Below, one piece after another: positions 8,061 to 16,337 of a stretch of 64,000 bases of DNA. Source of the DNA: Peribacillus sp. Bi96 (GTDB lineage Bacteria; Bacillota; Bacilli; Bacillales; DSM-1321); assembly GCF_918698115.1 (NCBI RefSeq), contig NZ_CAKKLV010000002.1, positions 310,001 through 374,000 on the forward strand. The letters are read 5' to 3'. Every line of letters starts with the position of its first letter. Position 1 is the stretch's first letter. The notes beneath the pieces are model-generated. The model saw only the letters and a list, made by a program, of their open reading frames with translations, made no database searches and was not told the DNA's origin. Made by a program: the position numbers and the translations under genes.

Positions 8061-8654
8061 ATGTTAAAAAAACAATTGGAATCATACATATCAAAATCCA
8101 TAATTGAAAACAAAGTTGAGTTGTTTAAAGAAGAGAGGGATTATGCAGTAAAGCATGAATTGATCCCTGCTAATGTCACTATAGTGGAACTAGAAAATAC
8201 ATCTCGTTTTACAGATGCTTATATTGAGCGCAGCAATAAAGAGAGTGAAGAATTGATTTCTGTAGAGAAGTCTGCATTTTTATCCCAACCAATCGATTAT
8301 TTAAAAAATAATAAAGAAGAGTTCCTTTACTTTGAATCTAAATGGTTCGAATTAATCGGGGTTCAGGCACTTTCGTTTGAAGTGGATGATGTTTTCGGTA
8401 CATATAACGCGATGTTCGGATTGAAATTCCAAAAGAAAATGGGTGAAGTTCTAAAAACGTATTTAAATAAGGAACTTCAAGAAGGCATCGGATCATTCAG
8501 TGTAATGTTTAACCAGGGCGACGGTCTATGGGATGTGAATTTTGCCTTGGATAACGTAAAAGGGTTTCGAGAAGACTTGTCATTAGAAGAAGCATTTGAT
8601 TTGATCCATCATTTTCTTTTTGTCCTTGTTCAAACAATCGAGGAAGAGATGTAA
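8061..8654 (+). CDS. Conserved Bacillaceae hypothetical protein
   Basis: A 197-residue soluble acidic protein read from ATG 8061, which has the strong site AGGAGG. It resembles a protein widespread in Bacillus that is often carried in databases under the doubtful name branched-chain amino acid aminotransferase. I see no PLP-lysine motif or aminotransferase fold signature, so I do not accept that name. Conserved-looking features are TSRFTDAYIERS, YFESKWFELIGV and FNQGDGLWDVNF. It is monocistronic with its own terminator. Function unknown. Confidence 0.7.
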   Translation: MLKKQLESYISKSIIENKVELFKEERDYAVKHELIPANVTIVELENTSRFTDAYIERSNKESEELISVEKSAFLSQPIDYLKNNKEEFLYFESKWFELIGVQALSFEVDDVFGTYNAMFGLKFQKKMGEVLKTYLNKELQEGIGSFSVMFNQGDGLWDVNFALDNVKGFREDLSLEEAFDLIHHFLFVLVQTIEEEM

Positions 8655-8659
8655 TTCGA

Positions 8660-8694
8660 AAGACCGTCATCAATTTTGATGGCGGTCTTTTTTT
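8660..8694 (+). terminator. Terminator
   Basis: AAAGACCG and CATCAA pair with TTGATG and CGGTCTTT, followed by a run of seven T. Confidence 0.9.
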
Positions 8695-8757
8695 GCTCAT
8701 ATCCTTGGTCATTATATTTTGATCAATGTGATAAATGTAGAAGCTGATTAGAGGAAC

Positions 8758-9792
8758 ATGAAGGAATTCGTCGAATTGATTATTGATATACCTTTATTTA
8801 GCAAATTCATTTCATTCTTGTTTGAAGTAAAGGGAGATAGAAAGTTACATTGGAAGGAGAAGTTATACTTGCTGAACGAATTGAAAGTTACTCGAGTTAC
8901 CATTCCAATGCCTTTTAGGCTGGACCATGTCCATTGTTTCCTAGCAGAAGGTGAAAAAGGATGGACAATCATCGATACGGGATTAAATAATGAAACAACA
9001 AGGGATATATGGAACCCCATTATTGAAAAATATGATATTAAAGACATTATCATCACCCACTATCATCCAGATCATTTCGGGTACGCAGGTACTTTACAAC
9101 AATTAACCGGTGCGGATGTTTGGATGACACAAGTGGATGAACATACGGGGACGACGTATTGGGAATCGGATTCACTGAAACAGCTTAAAGAAAATTATGA
9201 TGCATGTGGAATGGATGAGGACTTAGCCGTAGCTTTATCCAGTGACGAAAGCAGCTTTATGCCTAAGGTAAAACCCTATCCTACTGTAAATCATCATCTT
9301 GACGAAGGGATGATGTTACGTTTTGGCAAGTGCGAGTATGAAGTGATTTTTACTCCTGGACATTCTGATGGCCTGATTTCCTTATACAATAAGGAAAATA
9401 GTGTCCTTTTCTCAACAGATCATATATTACCTAGGATATCTCCGTTTAAAGGGCTCTCCAACCCATTGGAAGAGTTTTTTACTTCTTTGAAAAAAATACA
9501 AAAGTTGGACGTTGAATATGTCATCCCATCACATGGGAAGCCGTTTCGAAATGCCAATGAAAGAATCATCGAATTATTGGATCACCATCAGGACCGATTG
9601 CACCTCATTCACGAAAACATGAAGGAGCCTATTACTGTGAAAAGTGCTTGCATGATTCTGTTTGGAAATCTACCCATTCACGAATCTAGATTTGCTGTTG
9701 GTGAAACATTGGCTCATCTTGAATACCTCTTTTTGAATGACCAATGCAGAAAGTTTAAGCGTGATGGAATTTGGTATTATCAATCTATCTGA
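8758..9792 (+). CDS. Metallo-beta-lactamase-fold hydrolase
   Basis: A 344-residue protein. THYHPDHFGYAG is the signature zinc motif (H-x-H-x-D-H). Further ligands are seen in FTPGHSDG, FSTDHILP and the C-terminal VIPSHGKPF. This is the glyoxalase II-like/YqjP branch, which includes hydrolases acting on thioesters or lactones. An insertion of about 80 residues between the first and second metal motifs and a winged-helix-like C-terminal tail (GETLAHLEYLFLNDQCRKF) are typical of the YqjP/YflN type. The specific substrate is unknown. The ATG follows AGAGGA. It is monocistronic. Confidence 0.85.
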   Translation: MKEFVELIIDIPLFSKFISFLFEVKGDRKLHWKEKLYLLNELKVTRVTIPMPFRLDHVHCFLAEGEKGWTIIDTGLNNETTRDIWNPIIEKYDIKDIIITHYHPDHFGYAGTLQQLTGADVWMTQVDEHTGTTYWESDSLKQLKENYDACGMDEDLAVALSSDESSFMPKVKPYPTVNHHLDEGMMLRFGKCEYEVIFTPGHSDGLISLYNKENSVLFSTDHILPRISPFKGLSNPLEEFFTSLKKIQKLDVEYVIPSHGKPFRNANERIIELLDHHQDRLHLIHENMKEPITVKSACMILFGNLPIHESRFAVGETLAHLEYLFLNDQCRKFKRDGIWYYQSI

Positions 9793-9821
9793 TATTTATT
9801 TACCAGCTCTTATATGATTCA

Positions 9822-9847
9822 AGCTCATTTCATATGAGCTTTTTTTG
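9822..9847 (+). terminator. Terminator after the MBL-fold gene
   Basis: AGCTCAT pairs with ATGAGCT, followed by seven T. Confidence 0.85.
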
Positions 9848-10348
9848 ATGTGAAAAACGTCCTACTCAAGAGCAATATACTTTCACATAACCTAGTTAAT
9901 TTATAAGATTTTAAGGTGTTTTATTACATTTTGGAAGTTGATGGGTAAATTAATTCCTGAAAAAACGTCACCACATAGATGACGATTCTTTTTATGAATG
10001 ATAAATGGTTTTTCCGTCTTCAGCACTTTGATCGCTCCAACATGCAAATCATCCTTCAAGGTTTTTATAGTTAGTTATCCTATTTGGTAGTACAATGGTA
10101 AAAATATTTCATATAAACAAGCTATGTTTCTTTTTGAAAAGGATAGGATTCAAACTTTGAGCCTTCAGCTTTCATATACATTATGAAATTGGCAAAATGA
10201 CATGATACCTTCTTAAATCATTATCTATATAGAATAGCCAAAAAAAACAAACTTGTCATACTGATTTTCCTATAGGTTGACCGCTGATTAAATTATTTCT
10301 GAAGATTATAATTAATATAACAAAAATTCATTCGAGGGGGAATTGAGC
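9848..10348. other. 500-base intergenic region
   Basis: No ORF of note is seen. A weak hairpin (CGTCA / TGACG) with a T-rich tail lies near 9963-9991, and TATAAT at 10307-10312 may be the -10 of the glycerate kinase promoter. Otherwise nothing is recognised. Confidence 0.4.
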
Positions 10349-11494
10349 ATGAAAATTGTTATTGCACCAGATTCCTATAAAGGAAGTTTGTCATCATTTG
10401 AAGCTTCGAAAGCAATCGAGCGAGGGGTCAGGAAGGCACTTCCAGATGCCATAACGGAATTGGTTCCTGTAGCGGATGGCGGTGAAGGAACAATGGATAG
10501 CCTTGTGGCTGCTACAAATGGGCGAAAAGTTGAAGTGGCAGTAAAAGGACCATTACTTGATGAGGTACAGGCAGCATATGGAATATTGGGCGATCAGGAA
10601 ACATGTGTGATTGAAATGGCAAGTGCATCCGGTTTATGCCTAGTCGATCCAGGTGATTTGAACCCGTTGATCACTACTACATACGGGACAGGGGAGCTCA
10701 TTCAAAAGGCATTGAATGCTGGCTGTCGTAAGTTCATATTAGCGATTGGCGGAAGCGCGACTAATGATGCTGGCGTTGGAATGCTCCAGGCTTTGGGAAT
10801 GAGAATATTGGATGATGAAGGTAAACCGATTGGATTCGGTGGTGCGGAGTTATTGCGTATATCAGAAATAAATATGGAAGATTTTGATCCAAGAATAGCA
10901 GAATCCGAGTTTTTGATTGCCTCGGATGTTCATAATCCTCTAGTCGGTCCAGATGGCGCATCGTATGTATTTGGACCCCAAAAAGGGGCGAGCCCTGTCA
11001 TGGTTGACATTCTTGATAAAGCTTTATCTTCATGGGCAGATTTGGTCGAAATAAAGACAGGTATTCACTTGCATGATAAAGCCGGTGCTGGTGCAGCTGG
11101 AGGAATTGGAAGTGCGTTTCAGGCATTTTTCCGGGCAGAAACAAAAAGGGGCATCGATATTGTTATGGAATATGCAAAACTAAGAGAAAAAATGTGCGAT
11201 GCTGATTGTGTCTTTACTGGTGAAGGACAAATTGATTACCAAACAGCTTCAGGTAAAACACCCATGGGCGTGGCGCAAGAAGCGAAAAAGCACGGTATTC
11301 CCGTATTTGTTTTAGCTGGATCAATCGGAACTGGTATTGATAGTTTATATGACCACGGCATCACCAGCGTCCATAGTCTTGTAAACGCTCCTATGACACT
11401 AATGGAAGCTATGGAAAGGGGAGCTGAATTTTTAGAACTTTCAGCTGAACAAGTAATGCGAACATTTTTGGCATCCATTAAAATTAGGGGATAA
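10349..11494 (+). CDS. glxK: Glycerate kinase (GarK/GlxK family)
   Basis: A 381-residue enzyme that phosphorylates glycerate with ATP, feeding it into glycolysis or serine metabolism. Family signatures are visible: APDSYKGSLSS at the N-terminus, PVADGGEGT, AIGGSATNDAGVGMLQALG in the centre and FTGEGQIDYQTASGKTP near residue 290. Full length for the family. ATG 10349 is eight bases after GAGGGGG; a TTG six bases earlier is less well placed. It stands alone and no terminator is obvious. Glycerate is also a product of glyoxylate metabolism, so a loose link to the glcDF locus 37 kb away is possible but unproven. Confidence 0.9.
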   Translation: MKIVIAPDSYKGSLSSFEASKAIERGVRKALPDAITELVPVADGGEGTMDSLVAATNGRKVEVAVKGPLLDEVQAAYGILGDQETCVIEMASASGLCLVDPGDLNPLITTTYGTGELIQKALNAGCRKFILAIGGSATNDAGVGMLQALGMRILDDEGKPIGFGGAELLRISEINMEDFDPRIAESEFLIASDVHNPLVGPDGASYVFGPQKGASPVMVDILDKALSSWADLVEIKTGIHLHDKAGAGAAGGIGSAFQAFFRAETKRGIDIVMEYAKLREKMCDADCVFTGEGQIDYQTASGKTPMGVAQEAKKHGIPVFVLAGSIGTGIDSLYDHGITSVHSLVNAPMTLMEAMERGAEFLELSAEQVMRTFLASIKIRG

Positions 11495-11799
11495 TCATTG
11501 TGTAAGACGTGAAAAAGTACCGGTAGCTCCATGTTGCCACTGAATTCTTAGTCATCACTTCATTGCTTGCCCCAATGGTGCCACCACGGATATTAAATGA
11601 GCTTTCCACTGGTTCTGGTTCTTATGGCTGAAATCCAAGTGAATGATAGCTCCTTTTCGGTGGTCAATCCGTATGCTTACAAAGCTCAAACGATGGCACC
11701 TTGTTATAGGTAGTAGTACGATAATTCTTACGATGATAATAGGGTGCACTCTTGTCCGATTTTTATAAACGAAATGCAGAGAAGCGTAAAGCGCTTCTC
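11495..11799. other. Intergenic region before the IS remnant
   Basis: No supported gene is seen. A palindrome AGAGAAGC/GCTTCTCT at about 11778-11800 abuts the IS-like end. Confidence 0.4.
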
Positions 11800-11812
11800 T
11801 CAGTTTGTAGAC

Positions 11813-11851
11813 AAAGGGGTTCGGAATTAAAAAATTCCGAACCCCTTTTGA
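11813..11851. terminator. Terminator hairpin at the IS end
   Basis: AAAGGGGTTCGGAATT pairs perfectly with AATTCCGAACCCCTTT. It is followed by a 12-base tandem repeat (CCCTTTTGAAAT, about three units to 11880). The same hairpin occurs in copy 2 at 32823-32862 with fewer repeat units. Confidence 0.75.
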
Positions 11852-11917
11852 AATCCCTTTTGAAATCCCTTTTGAATTTTCGCCTCAAGTTAAGAGATTG
11901 GGGATCTACGAGCCCAC

Positions 11918-12758
11918 TATGTAGGCCATTTTGGGACCTTGCCATGTCCATCGGCCATCTTCTTTAAATTAATGGCAGCGAAAGTAAACATCGCCTGCAT
12001 CGACAATTTTTTAAGTCCCCTTAAAGTAGTCCAACGCATACCATGCTTTTCTTTTGCATCTGCGAATACACTCTCAATCGTTTCTTTACGTTTCGCATAT
12101 ATAGGTCTTACATCTTGATGATGACGCAGATGATTTGCTTCTTCCACATGTGTTTGCCAGATATGCCGTGTCACCACTTTTTGATAAACTTTGCTTTCTG
12201 TACAATGTGATAAAGATGAGCAGGTTGCACAGATGTGTTTGCGCGATTTGTACTCGCGATAGCCCTCTTTATTTGTTTTTGAGTTCGTTAATGACTCACC
12301 CGAAGGGCAAGGTAACAATCAAAATGTTCATCGTATACATAGTCATGTTTGCGAAAGAAACCTTCTTTTGTTCGAGGACGTGTATAGGGTAATGCCGGTA
12401 TGATTTCTTTGTTAAATAGGTAGTTTGTAATCGCCGGTGTTTTATAAGCTGCATCTGCGGCAACGGCTTCTAGTTTTCCAACTTTCTCAATCACTTGTTC
12501 AACAAGTGGCTCTAAGATTTGACTATCATGTGTATCTCCAGGTGTTACAATCGTTCCTAATACAAAACCGTTGCGGTCTGCGGCCGCGTGGAATGAATAG
12601 GCAAACTGTTTTGTTCGTTCATCTTTCACCAAGTCATAAATGAAAGTGAAATCAATGGCAGCCTCCATTTTACGAACCTAATGGTTCGGTGGCACCAGTT
12701 GATCTAAACTAATCATTTCAAGTTGATCTCGCTGAATAAAATCATGTTTAGAAAGCAT
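11918..12758 (-). pseudogene. IS1182-family transposase, disrupted
   Basis: Reading on the minus strand from ATG 12758 (after GAGGTGATGAGG) gives MLSKHDFIQRDQLEM, then a TAG stop after VPPNH, then EAAIDFTFIYDLVKD. That runs straight into ERTKQFAYSFHAAADRNGF, missing a large internal block that intact members have. A frameshift near 12300 separates the C-terminal 130 residues, which contain AKRKETIESVFADAKEKHG with the last catalytic acidic residue region. It has at least one nonsense codon, one deletion and one frameshift, so it is inactive. Confidence 0.85.
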
Positions 12759-12842
12759 CCTCATCACCTCAGGTTTTAATACTTCTATTTTAAAACAAAA
12801 AAGACTCTAGGCAAAAGGGTTCTATCTAAAAGTTAAAACAAA

Positions 12843-12967
12843 GTTGATTGGAACGGAAGGTACGAGACTCCTGCGGGAAAAGCGCGTCTAAGGGAGACCC
12901 CGCAGGCGAAAGCCGAGGAGGCTCCCTGACCGCCCGCGGAAAGCGAGTGCCCTACGTTCCAATCAAC
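12843..12967. repeat. Bacillus-type palindromic intergenic repeat, copy A
   Basis: 125 bases bounded by GTTGATTGGAACG and its inverse CGTTCCAATCAAC. The interior is G/C-rich with several nested hairpins (for example CCTGCGGG with CCCGCAGG). Related copies lie at 19146-19207, 33579-33672 and 56243-56368. It is far richer in G+C than its surroundings. Confidence 0.85.
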
Positions 12968-13087
12968 GTCCAAATTGTACAAGCCATAAAAAAATGTAGA
13001 CAACTAGATTTTCATAGAGTTTGTTCAGGTTTAATAAAATATATTTTCATTTTCATGTTAGTATTAGAACTAAAATAGTGTATGATG

Positions 13088-13122
13088 CATAGTATAAGGT
13101 ATGGTGTACGTCACATAGTATA
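13088..13122 (+). promoter_or_regulatory. Direct repeats in the PadR promoter region
   Basis: CATAGTATA occurs at 13088-13096 and 13114-13122, 26 bases apart, just upstream of a PadR gene. PadR proteins usually autoregulate, so these may be operator half-sites. This is inference. Confidence 0.35.
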
Positions 13123-13138
13123 GAGGAGAGGTGATTGG

Positions 13139-13486
13139 ATGAGCACTTTACTTAATTCATTAACAACTGAGCTCCGCAGAGGAACTCTGACATTAGCGGT
13201 TCTAAGTCAGCTCAAAAGCCCCCAGTATGGGTACTCGCTTGTCCAGCGTTTAGAGAAGTCGGGAATACCTATTGATCAAAGTACTTTATATCCGTTGCTT
13301 CGCCGCCTGGAAAAGCAAGAATTGGTGACCAGCAGTTGGGATACTTCTGAAAGTAGACCACGAAAGTATTATTCTTTAAGTGATTACGGGGATGAAATCT
13401 TCAATCAGTTAAAGCAGGAATGGGAAAAAACGTCTCAAGAGCTTTATATCTTATTAAAAGGAGAGGAAGAAGATGGAGCTGATTGA
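13139..13486 (+). CDS. PadR-family transcriptional regulator
   Basis: A 115-residue winged-helix protein. The N-terminal PadR domain has ELRRGTLTLAVLSQL, YGYSLVQRLE and the wing segment STLYPLLRRLEKQELV, ending with SRPRKYYSLSDYG. It is short, of the subfamily without a long C-terminal domain. The ATG follows GAGGAGAGGTG. It overlaps the next gene by 14 bases, the usual arrangement for a PadR regulator and a membrane partner with an HAAS domain. It likely represses its own operon in response to envelope or antimicrobial stress. Confidence 0.9.
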   Translation: MSTLLNSLTTELRRGTLTLAVLSQLKSPQYGYSLVQRLEKSGIPIDQSTLYPLLRRLEKQELVTSSWDTSESRPRKYYSLSDYGDEIFNQLKQEWEKTSQELYILLKGEEEDGAD

Positions 13487-14465
13487 ACTTTATATACAGG
13501 AAGTGACCCGCAGGCTGCCAGAAAAAAACCGGGAGGATATTGCACTTGAACTTCATTCAACAATTGAAGATATGCTTCCGGAGAATTATACCGAACAAGA
13601 CGTGAAAGGGGTTCTTTCAAAGTTAGGAGATCCGGCTACACTGGCAAGTGGTTATAGAGATCGGCCGATGCACCTAATTGGACCACGTTATTATGACGTA
13701 TATATCAGTTTATTGAAAATGATTTTACCAATCGCGGCAGTTATTTCACTGATCGCATTACTTGGGGATGATCTGTTTAGCAATATTGGTGAAAAAACGG
13801 TCATTGAAGTTGTAATCATCATCATCGGGAAAGGGATAGCAGGTATCATCAGTACAGGGATCCAAGTATTTTTTTGGTTAACGCTTTTATTTGCCGTATT
13901 AGAACGAACGGATACTTCAAAGGATTCATTGCCCTTAACTATAGGTTTGAAACGCTGGACTCCAGATGATTTAAAACATATTCCGAACATATCAAAGAAA
14001 AAAGCGGTTCCAAAGATCGAGGTTTTTGGAAGTTTGCTAGGTATATCCATTTTTGCTGCCCTTTATTTCAATGCGGCCAATCTTTTGGGAGTCTATGAAA
14101 AAAGTAATGATGGCCTCACTTTTGTGACACCTTCTTTTAATCAAGAGGTATTGAATTCCTATTGGCCGCTGATATTTTGCATCATCATCTTAGGAGCCTT
14201 CCTCGCCATCTATAAACTGCTTGCAGGGCAATGGACTCGAAAACTTGCCTGGTTCCATGCTGGGTATCAGCTTCTGACCACAATAACTTTCATCATCATC
14301 ATCAGTAATCCGAATTTATTGACCCATGAATTTATTGCGTATATGTCAAAATTATTTTCAACGCTTGAATGGCATGGTTCGATTTATTGGGGTCTCATCC
14401 TACTGACCATATTTTTTGCAGCACACGATTCTTTTCAAGGCTTCCGCAAAGCAAAAATTCGTTAA
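13473..14465 (+). CDS. Membrane protein with N-terminal HAAS domain
   Basis: A 330-residue protein. The first 60-70 residues (IELYIQEVTRRLPEKNREDIALEL then KLGDPATLASGYRDRP) fit the HAAS/DUF1700-like cytoplasmic domain found next to PadR regulators. Five or so membrane helices follow (near residues 75-95, 110-135, 185-205, 230-250, 270-290 and 305-325). No transport motif is seen. The overlap with padR indicates translational coupling. In characterised pairs such proteins modulate envelope functions; the job here is unknown. Confidence 0.75.
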   Translation: MELIELYIQEVTRRLPEKNREDIALELHSTIEDMLPENYTEQDVKGVLSKLGDPATLASGYRDRPMHLIGPRYYDVYISLLKMILPIAAVISLIALLGDDLFSNIGEKTVIEVVIIIIGKGIAGIISTGIQVFFWLTLLFAVLERTDTSKDSLPLTIGLKRWTPDDLKHIPNISKKKAVPKIEVFGSLLGISIFAALYFNAANLLGVYEKSNDGLTFVTPSFNQEVLNSYWPLIFCIIILGAFLAIYKLLAGQWTRKLAWFHAGYQLLTTITFIIIISNPNLLTHEFIAYMSKLFSTLEWHGSIYWGLILLTIFFAAHDSFQGFRKAKIR

Positions 14466-14493
14466 GACACAGCATGCTTGCTGTGTTTTTTTG
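14466..14493 (+). terminator. Terminator of the padR operon
   Basis: ACACAGC pairs with GCTGTGT, followed by seven T, starting at the stop codon. Confidence 0.9.
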
Positions 14494-14611
14494 TTTTAGG
14501 GTGTAAAGATTTGGCAGTGTAAAAACGAGATTAAGGGAAAGCAACAATTAGAGAGTGAAGGGTGTATATAAATAATGGGAAGCTCTTTAATACTGAGGTG
14601 GGAAAACATGC

Positions 14612-14664
14612 AAATAAAAAACCTCTTATGACATATAGTTTTTAACTATACATCATAAGAGGAA
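14612..14664 (-). terminator. Terminator of iseA
   Basis: CCTCTTATGA and ATAGTT pair with AACTAT and TCATAAGAGG. On the minus strand a run of six T follows. It lies just past the iseA stop. Confidence 0.85.
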
Positions 14665-14683
14665 CTTCAATTAAGACGTGAAC

Positions 14684-15217
14684 TTATTGAACTGCATCGA
14701 ACTGATTGACTTTCCACGTTGATCCTGACTTGTAAAAGGTAACCGTTCTTTTAACAGATTCACCGTCGACAGTAGGTACAGTTAAATTATAGGATCTAAC
14801 GTTTAGTTTTTGATAGACCAATTTAATTTTTGCTTTTTTCCATTCTAACATGCCGTCGCCGTCGCCGATAGGACGGGCTAATTTTCCTTTATGGGTAATG
14901 TATTTATATTTTGACAACCCTTTTTCAACTGCATTATTAGTAAATGTTTCTGCTAAGTAGTCAGCAAGTTTATCTTTTGTATTGAATTCTTGGCAAAGGT
15001 AAGAATACTCTGTTCCTTTATAGTTGAACGTTTTTTGTGAACAAGAACGACTTTTGTATCCATGTAATGCATTCCAAAAATGCTTGCTGGCATTATCGGC
15101 TATCTTTAACGCATTTGTGTCAGATAAATTCTGTGATGTGGTTTGTGCTGTAACTCCCGAGCTTAATGTGAAAAATAGAATGATGATGGATAATAGCATA
15201 CCTGAAAATTTTTTCAT
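14684..15217 (-). CDS. iseA: IseA (YoeB)-like inhibitor of DL-endopeptidases
   Basis: A secreted protein of about 177 residues. The start at ATG 15217 (after GGGGAGAG) gives MKKFSGMLLSIIILFFTLSSG, a clear signal peptide, cleaved near VTA-Q. The mature part has ASKHFWNALHGYKSRSCSQ, YSYLCQEF and EWKKAKIKLVYQKLNVR, ending SGSTWKVNQFDAV, which follow B. subtilis IseA. IseA binds cell-wall DL-endopeptidases such as LytE and LytF and blocks them. Two WalR-type boxes lie upstream, consistent with the WalR repression known for B. subtilis iseA. Confidence 0.9.
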   Translation of the reverse strand: MKKFSGMLLSIIILFFTLSSGVTAQTTSQNLSDTNALKIADNASKHFWNALHGYKSRSCSQKTFNYKGTEYSYLCQEFNTKDKLADYLAETFTNNAVEKGLSKYKYITHKGKLARPIGDGDGMLEWKKAKIKLVYQKLNVRSYNLTVPTVDGESVKRTVTFYKSGSTWKVNQFDAVQ

Positions 15218-15250
15218 ACTTTCTCTCCCCAATCCATATTAGGATACTTA

Positions 15251-15297
15251 TGTAACGAAAGTGTAATTACTATTACAATTGTTACATTTATATTACA
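15251..15297. promoter_or_regulatory. Two WalR-type boxes in the iseA promoter region
   Basis: TGTAAC-N5-TGTAAT at 15251-15267 on the plus strand and TGTAAT-N5-TGTAAC on the minus strand (15281-15297) both match the WalR consensus TGTWAH-N5-TGTWAH without mismatch. They lie 34-80 bases upstream of the iseA start, in the promoter zone. Confidence 0.75.
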
Positions 15298-15629
15298 ATA
15301 AACTTGCCATAAGTAAAAGAGAAATCTTGTAAATTTTATTATATTTTTTTAGTTTTCTTTAAAACATTCACAAACTGTTCATTTTAATATTTCTAAAAGG
15401 AAGGTTCACCCCATTGTAAGTGCCCATAAGTGATTTATGAGTGAGAGTGCGTTTACTTATATTCATATTACCCTTTCAAGTTCACCTAAAACCCGATTCT
15501 GAAATATTCAATATTACCTTTTCTCTAGGATAAACAAGCAAGTACATTCAATATATTTTCATTACGATAAACATATGCTCAATGAACCCGATTTTTGGGC
15601 AGATTATTAAATTAATAGTATATAAAGGT
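15298..15629. other. Intergenic region without recognised genes
   Basis: A/T-rich DNA between the iseA control region and the riboswitch promoter; no supported ORF or RNA. Confidence 0.4.
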
Positions 15630-15659
15630 TTGACAATCTTTCCAATCTTACCGTATGAT
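15630..15659 (+). promoter_or_regulatory. Sigma-A promoter for the riboswitch transcript
   Basis: TTGACA at 15630-15635, 18-base spacer, TATGAT at 15654-15659. The transcript would start near 15666, some 20 bases before the riboswitch. Confidence 0.7.
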
Positions 15660-15683
15660 AAACAATATACTTGAATATATTCT

Positions 15684-15797
15684 CCTAAGGGGAGTAGCTT
15701 TTACAACAATGTCGTCATTACGGAGTAACATACTCTCGGTGTTGTTGGCAACATATCGTTGTTAGCCAGACCTTACCTAGTGGTAAAGGTCTATTTT
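15684..15797 (+). ncRNA. yybP-ykoY (Mn2+) riboswitch
   Basis: The conserved landmarks of this class are visible: AAGGGGAGTAGC at 15688-15699, GTCGTCA at 15711-15717, an internal hairpin region CGGAGT...ACTCTCG, and GCCAGACCTTACC at 15764-15776. The class senses Mn2+ and usually turns on expression when bound. The downstream arrangement fits. ACCTTACC can pair with GGTAAAGGT (15782-15790), and that same GGTAAAGGT can instead pair with the 5' arm of the next hairpin, so aptamer folding could release it as an antiterminator. Assignment is by pattern, not by covariance search. Confidence 0.75.
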
Positions 15798-15802
15798 CTG
15801 TT

Positions 15803-15838
15803 AAAAAACCTTTACCAAAATGGGTAAAGGTTTTTTTA
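15803..15838 (+). terminator. Riboswitch-controlled terminator
   Basis: AACCTTTACC pairs with GGTAAAGGTT around loop AAAATG, followed by seven T. Its 5' arm is complementary to GGTAAAGGT at 15782-15790, giving a mutually exclusive antiterminator. Confidence 0.85.
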
Positions 15839-15922
15839 GGTCTGTAGTATAAAGACTTTTCAAGAAATGTTTAAGTAGTTGGAAGATAAAAGAAAAAAAT
15901 AATGATAAATGGAGTGTATTCT

Positions 15923-16315
15923 TTGATACTGAGAAAATCTTTGTTACTTTTAGGAATAGGGTCTGCACAGATAGATTTAATCCTTCCGAAAAATACGTAT
16001 AAATCTGGTGAATGCATAAATGGTTATTTCTTGATTAAGGGTGGTACCTTGGAGCAAAGAATAAGGAGGATCGAATGTGATTTAATTATGGATACTCATT
16101 CTACCGGAATGGAAGAAGTCCTTAAGACGAGCACCATTTTGTCAACAAGAGAAATAAATTCAGGGGAAAGTAATGAAATTCCTTTTAACTTTTGTTTGCC
16201 TATATTGAATGAGCCATATAAGCGAGGTGTTTCCTATCGCCTTAAAACGAGACTAATACTTGATAAAGGGATAATAGGCAAGGATGATGACTGGATTTTA
16301 ATCGATTCTGAATAA
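15923..16315 (+). CDS. Spo0M-like (arrestin-fold) protein, short form
   Basis: About 130 residues from TTG 15923, seven bases after GGAGTG; an ATG at 15902 lacks a site. The start (LLLLGIGSAQIDLILPKNTYKSGE) and GYFLIKGGTLEQRIRRIECDL match the N-terminal arrestin-like domain of Spo0M proteins, which affect sporulation and cell division control. Typical members have about 250 residues, so this one lacks the C-terminal half; it could be a natural short form or a truncated gene. It lies under the Mn2+ riboswitch and 22 bases before mscS. Confidence 0.7.
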   Translation: MILRKSLLLLGIGSAQIDLILPKNTYKSGECINGYFLIKGGTLEQRIRRIECDLIMDTHSTGMEEVLKTSTILSTREINSGESNEIPFNFCLPILNEPYKRGVSYRLKTRLILDKGIIGKDDDWILIDSE

Positions 16316-16337
16316 GAGTTGAAATTGAGGTGAGAAC

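Larger units (their letters stand above)
11801..12985 (-). mobile_element. Degraded IS1182-family insertion sequence, copy 1
   Basis: The left end CAGTTTGTAGACAAA at 11801-11815 and a perfect terminator hairpin match copy 2 near 32811. The transposase is broken, and a Bacillus palindromic repeat sits just inside the other end. The outer right boundary is poorly defined. The element can no longer move by itself. Confidence 0.65.

Noticed and set aside
8061-8654. Branched-chain amino acid aminotransferase
   Set aside because: No PLP-binding Lys motif or fold signature is visible; I think this name is a database error carried on homologues.
11555-11749. 64-codon minus-strand ORF before IS copy 1
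   Set aside because: There is no ribosome site and no recognisable family.
11814-11880. Short tandem repeat as a CRISPR-like array
   Set aside because: Units are 12 bases, contiguous and without spacers; it is part of the IS end.
12848-13078. 76-codon ORF
   Set aside because: It lies almost wholly inside the palindromic repeat, which reads open by composition.
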